Source: Lentisphaerota bacterium (GTDB lineage Bacteria; Verrucomicrobiota; Kiritimatiellia; RFP12; UBA1067). From it: DNA of 12,110 nucleotides. Location: assembly GCA_022839525.1 (NCBI GenBank), contig JALHET010000047.1, positions 1 through 12,110 of the forward strand. Direction: 5' to 3'. How positions within the stretch are numbered: position 1 is the stretch's first letter; every line of letters begins with the position of its first letter. Below are positions 1 to 11,223 of the stretch, piece by piece. The position numbers and the translations under genes were made by a program. The notes below the pieces were generated by a model. The model ran no database searches. It saw nothing but the letters and a program-made list of their open reading frames with translations, and was not told where the DNA came from.

Positions 1-758
1 ACACAAGGTATGCCGCTCCGGCCCTGACAAGCGGCCTGCTGATGGTCGACCGGGACACGGTCACCCCATCCTTTGTCCTGCCCCCAGGGTTCCATGTCAT
101 CTCGCTGGTCTCCACGGGGGCAGTGACGGCTTCCACTTTCGCGCACGACCGGACGAACCGGTCTGGCGGACAACGGCTGGCCGAGGTTCTGGTGTACGAC
201 TACACGCTGCCTGCCTTGGTGCGGCAGGCCGTGACCGACTCCCTGCTGGCCAAATGGAAGGGGGTTTATCCGCCGCGCTCGCTCGGAACACTGCGCGTGG
301 CGCACGGGGGCTCGCTTGTGTGCCCGTACGACTTGCTGGAGGTCGGCGCTCTGGAAGGCACGGGAGCAATCTCTTCCGCAGGCATTCAGGCCGCCGCCGT
401 GTCGGCCGGGGATGGGGCGGGTATGATTGGCACGCTCGCCGTCAATGGCGGGTTGACGTTGCCGGACGGCGCGGCAATGACGGTGGATTGCGACGGCGAA
501 ACGTCTGACCGAGTTGATGTGGCAGGCCGTCTCACGTTTGGCGGCGGCGGAACCCTTCACCTCCAGTGTGACGCGCAGGACTTGAACGGCAAGACCTTCA
601 CGCTTTTCACTTTTGAGTCTGTTGGGCATCCAGAAAACCTCGCGGGGTGGAAGGTAATCGGCGATATCTGTGATCGGTATGTGGTCACGTTGGAGCTTGA
701 CGAGACCCTCATCCGGATGACCTTCAAGGGAAAAGGAACGGCCTTGTTGCTGCAATAA
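1..758 (+). CDS. Secreted LamG / glycine-rich surface protein, C-terminal part (5' end outside window)
   Basis: The frame is open from the first base to a TAA at 756-758, so this is the tail of a longer gene; the ATG at 42 is internal. The first ~75 visible residues read like the end of a LamG/concanavalin-like domain: a strand-rich stretch, then RLAEVLVYDYTLP, a short helix and LLAKWKG, the usual closing pattern of bacterial LamG_3-type domains. After that comes a glycine- and alanine-rich repetitive stretch (GTLAVNGGLTLPDGAAMTVD, then RVDVAGRLTFGGGGTLHL) resembling the beta-helical passenger regions of autotransporter-like proteins. The last ~50 residues (FTLFTFESVG... LAGWKV) look like the closing segment common in verrucomicrobial secreted repeat proteins. 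I see no PEP-CTERM anchor and no outer-membrane barrel, so how it is held at the surface is unclear. A role in surface binding is inferred. The LamG-like ending is echoed in the protein at 8128-9108. Confidence 0.75.
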   Translation, partial: TRYAAPALTSGLLMVDRDTVTPSFVLPPGFHVISLVSTGAVTASTFAHDRTNRSGGQRLAEVLVYDYTLPALVRQAVTDSLLAKWKGVYPPRSLGTLRVAHGGSLVCPYDLLEVGALEGTGAISSAGIQAAAVSAGDGAGMIGTLAVNGGLTLPDGAAMTVDCDGETSDRVDVAGRLTFGGGGTLHLQCDAQDLNGKTFTLFTFESVGHPENLAGWKVIGDICDRYVVTLELDETLIRMTFKGKGTALLLQ

Positions 759-792
759 CGGGCAATCGGACATAGTCCGTGAAACGGCGGCA

Positions 793-825
793 CGCCCCCG
801 GGAGAGGGGGCGCGATGCTTTTGTT
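793..825 (+). terminator. Weak candidate intrinsic terminator after the surface-protein gene
   Basis: A 7-bp perfect GC stem (CGCCCCC at 793-799, GGGGGCG at 806-812, six-base loop) lies 34 bases after the stop codon of the preceding gene. A short T-rich run (CTTTTGTT, 818-825) follows after a five-base gap, so it is an imperfect intrinsic terminator. It is well placed to end the upstream transcript before the RNase R gene. Confidence 0.35.
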
Positions 826-843
826 AAAGACTTTCCCGGGGCT

Positions 844-864
844 GGTGCGGTAAAATACCGCACC
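844..864 (+). promoter_or_regulatory. Perfect inverted repeat abutting the RNase R start codon
   Basis: GGTGCGGTA (844-852) and TACCGCACC (856-864) are exact reverse complements separated by AAA. The hairpin ends two bases before the A of the ATG at 866. There is no purine-rich ribosome-binding site in the 25 bases upstream. In RNA this would be a stable 9-bp hairpin over the normal ribosome-binding region. Alternatively, TAAAAT at 851-856 could be a -10 element (weak -35 AAGACT at 828-833, 17-base spacing), giving a near-leaderless transcript, with the dyad acting as an operator. The symmetry is directly visible; either role is inference. Confidence 0.5.
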
Positions 865-865
865 C

Positions 866-3196
866 ATGAAAGAAAATAATAAAGAAAAAATCGCGATTCA
901 ATACCTGTTTGAATCTGAGCCGGAATACGCATGGACAGCAAAGGATATCAGCCGCACGCTGGGGTTCCGGGGTAAACAGATCAAACGGCTGCACGACCTG
1001 TTGCAACTGATGGTGCGCAACGGCGAGATCGTCCAGATCCGCAAGGGAAACGCCTATATGCTCGGCAAACAGGCCGACCTCGTGACCGGGCCGTTGCGCA
1101 TGGTGCGCAACGGCGCGGGCAACGTGACCGAGCGCGAGACCGGCAAAACCATTTGGGTGGAGGCCGATGACCTCGGCACAGCGCTGCCGTACGACATTGT
1201 GACGATCCGCCTTTACCGGAGCGGGGGTGAGTCCAAAGGCAAGGTCATCAAGATCGTCGAGCGGTCGCCCCGCGACATCGTGGGAACCCTCATGACCACA
1301 GGCACGTTCCTGCATGTGGTGCCGCTGAACCCGGTTTACCGCAAAGATTTCTATGTGCCGTCCGCAAACAACGCCAAGCCCGGCGACCGCGTGGTGATGC
1401 GGTTCACGGGGTGGAAAAACCGCTACGTCGCGCCCGAAGGCGAGATCGTCGACGTGATCGGCCCGGCCGACCAGCCCTCGCTGGACACGCTGGTGGTGAT
1501 GAAGCAGTTCGACCTGCCCGAAGCGTTCCCCGCCGCGGTGATCGATGAGGCGGAGAAAGTTGCGCGGCGCGTGACCCGTCCCGGCAACCGCGAAGACATC
1601 CGCAGCACGTATGTCATCACGGTCGATCCGGCCACGGCGCGCGATTTCGACGACGCGATCTCGTTTGAGACCGATGCGCACGGCAACCGCTTGCTGGGCG
1701 TGCACATTGCGGACGTGAGCCATTTCGTGCGCCCCGGTTCGCCGCTGGACCAGGAGGCGCGGCAGCGCGGCACGAGCGTGTATCTGGTGGACAAGGTGAT
1801 CCCGATGCTGCCGGAACAGCTCTCCAACGGCGTGTGCAGCCTGCGGCCGGACGAAGACCGTTTGACCTTCTCGGCATTCATGACCTTCGATGCGTCGGGG
1901 CGCATGATCGCCCGGCGTTTCGCGAAAACGCGGATCCGCTCGAAACTGCGGCTGAACTATGAGCAGGCCATGGCCATCATTTCGGACAAGGTGCCGGAGG
2001 GGCTGGCCGCCGTGCCGTCCGAAGCCCGCAAGGTGCTGAAGGAGACATGGCGGCTGGCGTCGCAGATGCGTGCGCGGCGTTTCTCCATGGCGGCATTGGA
2101 CTTGGACGTGCCGGAAGTCGAGGTGGTGCTGGACGAGCAGGCACGCATGACCGGCATGCTGGTGCGCCCGTACGACGAGTCGCATCAGCTCATCGAGGAG
2201 TGCATGGTGGCGGCCAACGAGGCGGTGGCGACGGAGCTGTGGACGCGCGGCATTAAGATTCTGGCTCGCCTGCACGAGCCGCCGGACGAGGAGAAGCTCG
2301 ACGAGCTACAGGCCAATCTGGCGATGCTGGGTTTCCGCCCGGGCAATCTCTCCGCCCCGAAGATGCTGGCGAAGTTCCTGAAAGACACGCAGGATCACCC
2401 GCTGCGCTACCACGCGCATACGATGGTTCTGCGCAGCATGAAGCGCGCGCTCTATTCGGCTGAGAAGATCGGCCACTTCGGCCTAGCCAAAGATTACTAC
2501 GCGCACTTCACCTCGCCGATCCGGCGTTACCCCGATTTAGTGCTGCACCGCCAGCTCGCAGACTACCTCGACGGCAAGGGCGGGAAGATGCCTCAGAATT
2601 ATCTGGTGCAGACAGCGTTTCTGGCGACCGAGCGTGAACAGGTGGCGGACGATGCCTCGCGGCAACTGATCGAAATCAAAAAATTCCGTTTCCTCCAGCA
2701 GCAGCTCGACGAGAAGAAACCGATCGAATACCGGGCCGTGGTGGCGAAATGCACAAACTACGGGGTGTTCATCGACATCCCCGATCTGGCGATGGGCGGC
2801 ATGATCCACATCTCGAACCTCTCCAAACAGTTCGTGCGCTTCAATCCATCCAACGAATCGCTGAGCGCGGGCTCGGTGATTTACCGCGTCGGCACGGTTC
2901 TGCGGGTGCAGGTGGCAACCGTGGACTTCAACCAGCGCCGCGCGGACTTCCTGCTGGCCGACACGACAGCCACAGCCGTTGAGCCGGGAACCGGGGGCAA
3001 GGGACAACGGCCTGAGGCCAGGCGGCCGAAGCCCGAGCCCGGGAGCAGAGCCCCGTTGCAACGGAAAAAACGGTTTGAAAGCGGCGGACAGCCTTCCGGA
3101 CGGAACGGGAGCAAACCGAAGCCGGGCGGCACCCCCAAAAAAAGGCCGGTTCCCAGCGGCGGGCAGAAAACCAAGCGCGGCCGCCACCCGCGCTAA
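866..3196 (+). CDS. rnr: Ribonuclease R (3'-5' exoribonuclease, RNB family)
   Basis: The 776-residue product is a hydrolytic 3'-to-5' exoribonuclease that degrades structured RNA in the cytoplasm, in mRNA turnover and rRNA quality control. Its length is close to the 813 residues of E. coli RNase R. Domains in order: an N-terminal winged-helix HTH (about 1-66), cold-shock/OB-like RNA-binding domains (about 70-220), the RNB catalytic domain (about 245-590), an S1 domain (about 619-700), and a basic Lys/Arg/Gly/Pro-rich tail (about 703-776). The catalytic metal-binding signature is intact as DPATARDFDDA, with Asp254, Asp260, Asp262 and Asp263. The conserved HFTSPIRRYPDLVLHRQL block is near residue 550. 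The HTH and basic tail favour RNase R over RNase II. The ATG at 866 is chosen because MKENNKEK leads directly into the HTH; it has no visible Shine-Dalgarno and follows a strong inverted repeat. No smpB or other partner gene is adjacent in this window. Confidence 0.95.
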   Translation: MKENNKEKIAIQYLFESEPEYAWTAKDISRTLGFRGKQIKRLHDLLQLMVRNGEIVQIRKGNAYMLGKQADLVTGPLRMVRNGAGNVTERETGKTIWVEADDLGTALPYDIVTIRLYRSGGESKGKVIKIVERSPRDIVGTLMTTGTFLHVVPLNPVYRKDFYVPSANNAKPGDRVVMRFTGWKNRYVAPEGEIVDVIGPADQPSLDTLVVMKQFDLPEAFPAAVIDEAEKVARRVTRPGNREDIRSTYVITVDPATARDFDDAISFETDAHGNRLLGVHIADVSHFVRPGSPLDQEARQRGTSVYLVDKVIPMLPEQLSNGVCSLRPDEDRLTFSAFMTFDASGRMIARRFAKTRIRSKLRLNYEQAMAIISDKVPEGLAAVPSEARKVLKETWRLASQMRARRFSMAALDLDVPEVEVVLDEQARMTGMLVRPYDESHQLIEECMVAANEAVATELWTRGIKILARLHEPPDEEKLDELQANLAMLGFRPGNLSAPKMLAKFLKDTQDHPLRYHAHTMVLRSMKRALYSAEKIGHFGLAKDYYAHFTSPIRRYPDLVLHRQLADYLDGKGGKMPQNYLVQTAFLATEREQVADDASRQLIEIKKFRFLQQQLDEKKPIEYRAVVAKCTNYGVFIDIPDLAMGGMIHISNLSKQFVRFNPSNESLSAGSVIYRVGTVLRVQVATVDFNQRRADFLLADTTATAVEPGTGGKGQRPEARRPKPEPGSRAPLQRKKRFESGGQPSGRNGSKPKPGGTPKKRPVPSGGQKTKRGRHPR

Positions 3197-3220
3197 GATG
3201 AACGGGGCCGGGAAAAAATG

Positions 3221-3260
3221 CCGAACACCGAACACCGAGCTCCCGACGTTCGACGCTCAA
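3221..3260. repeat. Short intergenic repeat (CCGAACA units)
   Basis: Two exact copies of the 7-mer CCGAACA (3221-3227 and 3228-3234) are followed by a partial third and then by CGACGTTCGACG-like sequence. Its translation, NTEHRAPDVRRS, resembles the low-complexity 'NTEHRTPNVERS' spurious ORFs that I recall recurring between genes in Planctomycetes, Lentisphaerae and Verrucomicrobia. The tandem units are seen directly; membership of a dispersed repeat family is inference. A 6-bp hairpin (CCCTTG/CAAGGG, 3308-3322) lies further along the same noncoding stretch. Confidence 0.4.
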
Positions 3261-3373
3261 TCTGGCGCGATGCGTCCCTGCCAATTACTCCGGCGTTCAG
3301 AAAAGGACCCTTGCCGCAAGGGACGGGTTGTTCTAAAGTACCGTTACGTATGACAGACGCAGGCCAGATACGC

Positions 3374-3752
3374 ATGCACGAACTCGAGTTCTGCGGCAAC
3401 GTCAAATCGTGGTGCGGCGCTCTTTTCGCGGCGCATCTTGCCACGCTGAATCTGGCGGCGCGGCGTAAAAACACCAAGGAGCATTTTCAGGAACTCTGTA
3501 ACCGCCTTTGGCCAGACATCAAACTCACAGGCCGCGTTGGTTGCGGAACTGGCCAGTCATGAAATCCGCGGATCCGTCGAGCTGCCCGTCGAGGCCGAAG
3601 CATGCGTACGCTGTCTGACGCAGCTGCAAGGCGAGCTCAAAGCAGCCGAGGCGCGTTTCCGTTTGTTGGCAGGCTCCCGTACGGGACAGGTGCCGATGCA
3701 GGACAACGTGACGATGATCCTCATGCATGGGTTCATACAGGGGAAGACCTAA
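3374..3752 (+). pseudogene. Frameshifted gene remnant; possible decayed methylase-like N-terminus plus helical tail
   Basis: Coding-like sequence runs in one frame from an ATG at 3374 (MHELEFCGNVKSWCGALFAAH...HFQELCNRLWPDIKLT). It continues in the next frame from about 3530 (AALVAELASHEIRGSVELP... to GFIQGKT and a TAA ending at 3752). Skipping one base near 3530 joins the halves into a protein of roughly 125 residues. The second half is amphipathic and helical, with two Cys (EAEACVRC) and no membrane segment or signal peptide. The first ~20 residues remind me of the N-terminus of large N6-adenine DNA methylase proteins (xLEFCGNVKSWCxALFxAH), which would normally run on for hundreds of residues; this is memory, not a search. 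No ribosome-binding site is obvious. It may be fused remnants of two genes. I cannot assign a function to the second half. Confidence 0.4.
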
Positions 3753-3821
3753 CGGATTGGGATGGCGTTCAAACTTTCGGGGCGGCCTCCGGGTCTTCCT
3801 GAAAGAGCGGTCTGGTTTTAA

Positions 3822-7871
<4,050 letters not shown>

Positions 7872-8127
7872 GAGCAGCAGGCCCGTTGTTTGTGGTGGAC
7901 TTCCCCCAAAAAATCGGGAGCGGCTATCAAAAAACACAATCCGGAAAGGAAAACCGGGATGAATCATAGCGCAACGGCGTTCAAAGCGCGAGAGCAACGG
8001 AAGAGTTTTTCGGGGGGAAGGGGAAGTCCTTTATGTGCTTGCCATTGCGCCGGGCAGGGCAATGTTGTATATTAACGCCCTACAGCCTTAACCCCTCACA
8101 GCCTCAGCCCCCCGACACGAGCTGACA
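7872..8127. other. Intergenic region between beta-galactosidase and the LamG-like cluster
   Basis: I see no supported gene in these 256 bases. A 61-codon open frame (7890-8075) has an unstructured product, no start signal and no plausible domain. There is no convincing terminator after the beta-galactosidase stop; the nearest pairing (TCCC/GGGA around 7909-7922) is short and lacks a T-run. The right-hand part contains the promoter-like sequence at 8045-8073. Confidence 0.5.
8045..8073 (+). promoter_or_regulatory. Candidate sigma-70-type promoter of the downstream cluster, with dyad
   Basis: TTGCGC (8045-8050) and TATATT (8068-8073) are separated by exactly 17 bases, 54 bases upstream of the ATG at 8128. 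An overlapping inverted repeat, CATTGC (8043-8048) and GCAATG (8059-8064), covers the -35 and spacer, where a repressor or activator could bind. The drop to AT-rich sequence at TTGTATATTAA is conspicuous against a GC-rich background. The motifs are visible; promoter activity is inferred. Confidence 0.4.
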
Positions 8128-9108
8128 ATGTTAACCCCTTCATACCTTTATTGTGCGATCGCGGTCGGCATCCTGTGGACGCTCTGGTTCACCGCCCTCG
8201 GTTTGGAGCGCGGGTGGTTCCGCGACGTGTGGCGGAGCTGGGCAGACATGCCGCCTTCCGCGAAGGCCGTCATGGCCGTATTATGCGCGTATTGCACGGT
8301 GATCGCCCAGAAGCCGGGCAACGTGAATAACTCCGCCGTATCACCGGACACCGGACAGCCGGCGGGCGGCGGGGTCGCCCAGCAACAACAAACGCAGCCC
8401 GCCTCGTCCCCAACGCAACCATCCTTGCCCGCGACGCGGGGCGGGCCGTCCGGCGTCCGGTCCGGACCCTCCCGCATCGTGCTCCAGGCCACACCCGCCG
8501 CCGACCCCCGAGTCGCGGCCGCGTTCAGCGGCGAGCCGGGCTGGAGCCTGCCCGCCGCCGTGCCCGCCACGCCCGAACTCAGCGCGCTCTCGTTCGCGGG
8601 CAACGCGACGAACCCCGTCTCCCCCGTCTGCTTCCCCAATGTGGCGGCGGTCACGGTCCAGACCCTCATGCTCGTGACGCGCGGGGACGCCGCCGACCTC
8701 GCCACGCTCGTGGACGCGCCGGAAACGGCGCGCCTGCGGCCCGTTTCGGACGGCGGCCGCCAGACGGAGCCGGGCGCCGCGGAGCAGTCGCTGACCCGGC
8801 AATTCGTCCCGCGGCAGTGGCAGGTTGTCGCCGTGGATTTCGAAAGTCCGGCCGATCTCACCGAAATGTTTTTCGGCGGCACGGCCGGGCGCCCCGCCTG
8901 GAATCGCGGCTGGCGGGGGGAGATCGCGGAAGTCGTGGGGTTCAACACGCCGCCGGACGCGGATGTCCGCGCGGGCGTGGCCAACTACCTCTCGATCCGC
9001 TGGGGCCTTGCCCCGCGGCACCCCGCCTCGCCGGAGCAGCGCCGGGCCGCGACCGACGCGGGGCTCAGCTACGGGCTTGTGTGGGGGTCGGCGCTTTTCT
9101 TGAAATGA
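8128..9108 (+). CDS. Membrane-anchored LamG/concanavalin-like protein, unknown function
   Basis: The 326-residue product has two hydrophobic segments near the N-terminus (about 9-26 and 45-60), separated by a Trp/Arg-rich loop (RGWFRDVWRSWADMPPSAK). A Gln/Pro/Ser-rich linker (about 80-115) follows, then a domain (about 120-312) with the look of a LamG-type beta-sandwich. It ends in GEIAEVVGFNTPPDADVRAGVANYLSIRWGL, a variant of the closing strand and helix seen in the gene at 1-758. Starts: the ATG at 8128 has only a weak ribosome-binding site but keeps both hydrophobic segments. An in-frame ATG at 8248, with GGAG at 8234-8237, would give a 286-residue protein with the second segment as signal anchor. 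With the long form and N-inside topology the LamG domain would end up in the cytoplasm, which favours the short form or N-outside insertion. The next gene starts 10 bases after the stop, so the pair is probably an operon. The ligand is unknown. GC is very high, as in the next gene's head. Confidence 0.65.
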   Translation: MLTPSYLYCAIAVGILWTLWFTALGLERGWFRDVWRSWADMPPSAKAVMAVLCAYCTVIAQKPGNVNNSAVSPDTGQPAGGGVAQQQQTQPASSPTQPSLPATRGGPSGVRSGPSRIVLQATPAADPRVAAAFSGEPGWSLPAAVPATPELSALSFAGNATNPVSPVCFPNVAAVTVQTLMLVTRGDAADLATLVDAPETARLRPVSDGGRQTEPGAAEQSLTRQFVPRQWQVVAVDFESPADLTEMFFGGTAGRPAWNRGWRGEIAEVVGFNTPPDADVRAGVANYLSIRWGLAPRHPASPEQRRAATDAGLSYGLVWGSALFLK

Positions 9109-9118
9109 GTGCGATGAC

Positions 9119-11223
9119 GTGAAAACCATTCTTCCAATCTGTTGCGCAGCGGCCGGTTTGCTGGCCGCGGCCTTCTCGGGGCAGGCCGCCCTCCCCCAGT
9201 GGTATCTGGACGCGGGGCTGCCCGCGGCGGACACCGACGGCGACGGCATCCCCGACGCATGGGAGCGGAGGACGTTCGGCGACCCGGCCGTCGCGGACTC
9301 CCACCTCGACCGGGACGGCGACGGGCTGACCGGCCTGGAGGAGTTCGCCTTCGGCTCCGACCCGCGCACCCTCTCGACCATGGGCGACGGCTGGTCGGAC
9401 CTCGAGAAGCGCGGCGCGGGGCTGGACGCCGCTTACCGGGTCGTGCCGACGGTCAGCCACGACCAGTGGCTGGCGTGGCTGGGCTGGGACGCGCAGGCGT
9501 GGCAGAGGCTGACCGCCACCGACGCGGAGGGTTTTGCCGGAGCCTACGCGGGGTTCGTCCACAACACGCCGCCCTACTCGGAGGAGTCGGGAGCCGCGGA
9601 CTTCTGGCTGGAGACGCGCACCGACCGGCCCGCGTGGCTCACGGTGGGCGACGCGCTCACGACGAACAGCTTCCCGGTCCGGGCCGGGGCCGGCCGCGTG
9701 CGCATCCGGGCGGCCTACGGCGGGCCGGTCACGCTCACGCTCGACCCCCTGCCCGGCACTCTCGCTGAGATTCCCGGCGCGGCCAGCGGGCCGTGGCTCT
9801 GCGAAATGTCGGTCCTCCCGGCGCGCCCCAACACCGTCGTCTTCACGGACGGCCAGACGCCGCCGCCCCCGCCCGGCGACCCGGACAGCGTGGACGGGCT
9901 CCTCCTGCTCACGCCGCCGCCCCCCGGCGCGGCCCACCCCCTGGCCTCGCCGCCCCCGTCCGTCACGCTCCAGCCCCTCCGCATGACGGACGGCACAGTG
10001 TTCCTCGGCGGAAACGGCTGGTACTGCCTGTGCGCCTCGGACCCCCCGTGCGGCTGGCCGGATTACGCGATGATCGGCTGCGACGCCGTCAGCATGGCGA
10101 CGGCCGGCGTGCGGGGCAGCGACCCCATCCTGCCCAAGGCCGACGCGCGGGCGGTCTACTGGTCGCGGTTCCCCTGTCTGGAATGCACGGTGACCCAGTC
10201 CGTGGTGAACGTGGCCTACCCGTTTCTGTACGGCAGGGTCATCTTCCCGGTCAGGCTGTGCGAGGCCGTCGGCGGGGTCTTCGGCGCGGAGCAGACCCCC
10301 CGGCACGAGCCGGGGTACGATGACTCAACCCCTTGCGGCGGGATCGGCTGCACCTGCGAGGACGGGCCGCGATGGACCATCGGCTTCAGCCACTCCGCCG
10401 TCAACACCCGCAACATTTTCCCCCCCATCACGACCGGCAACGAAGACGCGGACACCACCGAGCACTGCCTCGGCGTGGTCTGGAGCGCCGGCGGGAAGAT
10501 CGATTTGTTCGGCCTGGTGTCCCCCGCCAACTACCTTCCCCTCAAGGACGAGGTGAGCTTCACCTCCGACAACCTGGAGGTCAACGGCGACGGCGAACTG
10601 CCATCTCGCTGGTCAAGCTGCACTATACGCCCCATCCGGAAACAGACCTTATTTTCGACAAGCTCTGGGTGGTCGTCAATTCACCCAGGACTGATGAGAG
10701 GTTCGCCGAATGGCACCTCCGGAACTACGACATCAGTTGGACGACAAACCTGCCGCGCCCGTTCGCACGCATCGCCCTTGCGACGAACGCCGCGGGGGAA
10801 GTCACCGGCCCCGTCGACCCGGAGCCTGCCGCACCGAAACGATGGGGAAAGCCGCATCCCATCAACTCGTATTTGCATCACGATGCAAAATATGAAATGA
10901 GATCAGGCCCAGTTTTGGGCGGTCGCGGCCATCAGGCCACGTACGATGCGAATGGCGTGCTGATTGAAACTCCCATCGCCGCAGGGACGGCGGATTTGGT
11001 GGCTCCCTTTGATGAAAACGACTCTTGGCGTACCTGGAGCGCTTCCAAGCACAGAGATGAGGATGTGTATCCGTTCATCCGTGCCTTGCAACTTGACGGC
11101 AACCCAGTCCATCCCAATAATAAAAAAGTCCCGACCAATCTCACACGCCCCTGCATCTACATGGGGTTAAACACGGACAAATACATCAAAAAACGTCCCG
11201 TCTTGCCAACAGGAAAACAGTAA
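9119..11223 (+). CDS. Secreted calcium-repeat, cysteine-rich protein with distinct C-terminal module; frameshifted near 10600
   Basis: Read with one base restored near 10600 this is a 701-residue secreted protein; as given, the first frame is lost after Leu494. GTG at 9119 is chosen because it begins a clean signal peptide (MKTILPICCAAAGLLAAAFSGQA). Next come two thrombospondin-3-like calcium loops (Asp38/40/42/46 in DTDGDGIPD and Asp64/66/68 in DRDGDGLTGLEE), a Trp-rich segment, a Pro-rich linker (about 247-283) and a cysteine-rich region (about 298-451, including YCLC, CLEC and CGGIGCTC). The second frame resumes as AISLVKLHYTPHPETDLIF and stays coherent to a TAA at 11221-11223. Residues 585-701 form a separate C-terminal module repeated downstream. 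The head (9119 to about 10860) is extremely GC-rich and the tail is not. The stop overlaps the next gene's ATG (TAATG). Calcium binding and secretion are well supported; the function is not recognised. I have an impression of similar Kiritimatiellota proteins but could not check. Confidence 0.7.
10600..10601 (+). other. Frameshift point in the calcium-repeat protein gene
   Basis: Upstream, the frame reads NLEVNGDGEL through position 10600. Directly downstream the coherent protein is in the frame of 10600-10602 (AISLVKL). Adding one G to GAACTG|CCATCTCG restores a single frame (GAA CTG GCC ATC TCG). There is no slippery heptamer or obvious stimulatory hairpin at the site, so a lost base (mutation or assembly error) is more likely than programmed frameshifting. 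Confidence 0.75.
10870..11223 (+). other. C-terminal module (HHDAKYEM...GHQATYD...RALQLDGNP), first copy
   Basis: This segment encodes about 117 residues, the tail of the protein at 9119-11223. Landmarks are YLHHDAKYEMRS, GGRGHQATYD, AGTADLVAP, HRDEDVYPFIRALQLDGNPV, TNLTRPCIYMG and the closing RPVLPTGKQ. His, Asp and Glu are frequent at its start and middle, which would suit a metal site or hydrolase, but I recognise no catalytic family. It begins ten bases after GC falls from 72% (10801-10860, hand count 43/60) to 42% (10861-10920, 25/60). A second copy of its first 32 residues starts at 12014. It therefore looks like a unit with its own history. Confidence 0.6.
11211..11214 (+). promoter_or_regulatory. 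Ribosome binding site inside the end of the upstream gene
   Basis: AGGA at 11211-11214 lies eight bases before the ATG at 11223, within the last codons of the preceding gene. With the TAATG overlap, it supports coupled translation of the two proteins. Confidence 0.55.

Noticed and set aside
824..2275. Long open frame on the minus strand (483 codons) opposite RNase R
   Set aside because: The + strand frame is an unmistakable RNase R with intact catalytic motifs. The reverse product is His/Arg-rich with no domain, as expected opposite GC-rich coding sequence.
7890..8075. Small 61-codon open frame between the beta-galactosidase and the LamG-like gene
   Set aside because: It has no ribosome-binding site, its composition is unlike a protein, and it overlaps the promoter-like region.
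8341..10306. Minus-strand open frames of 346 and 413 codons opposite the 8128 and 9119 genes
   Set aside because: Very high GC removes stop codons on both strands. The + strand frames carry signal peptides, calcium loops and LamG-like endings, while the minus products are Arg/Gly/Pro-rich without features.
10590..10610. Programmed ribosomal frameshift
   Set aside because: No slippery heptamer or downstream structure is visible around GAACTGCCATCTCG; a lost base explains the change more simply.
10601..10900. Continuation of the first frame of the 9119 gene to a stop at 10900
   Set aside because: After Leu494 this frame turns into Ser/Arg/Pro-rich nonsense, while the neighbouring frame carries the coherent protein.
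10333..11223. Independent gene starting at 10333
   Set aside because: The first ~90 codons in this frame are Arg-rich shadow sequence. Real protein begins only at about 10600, so the frame is the continuation of the 9119 gene after a frameshift.
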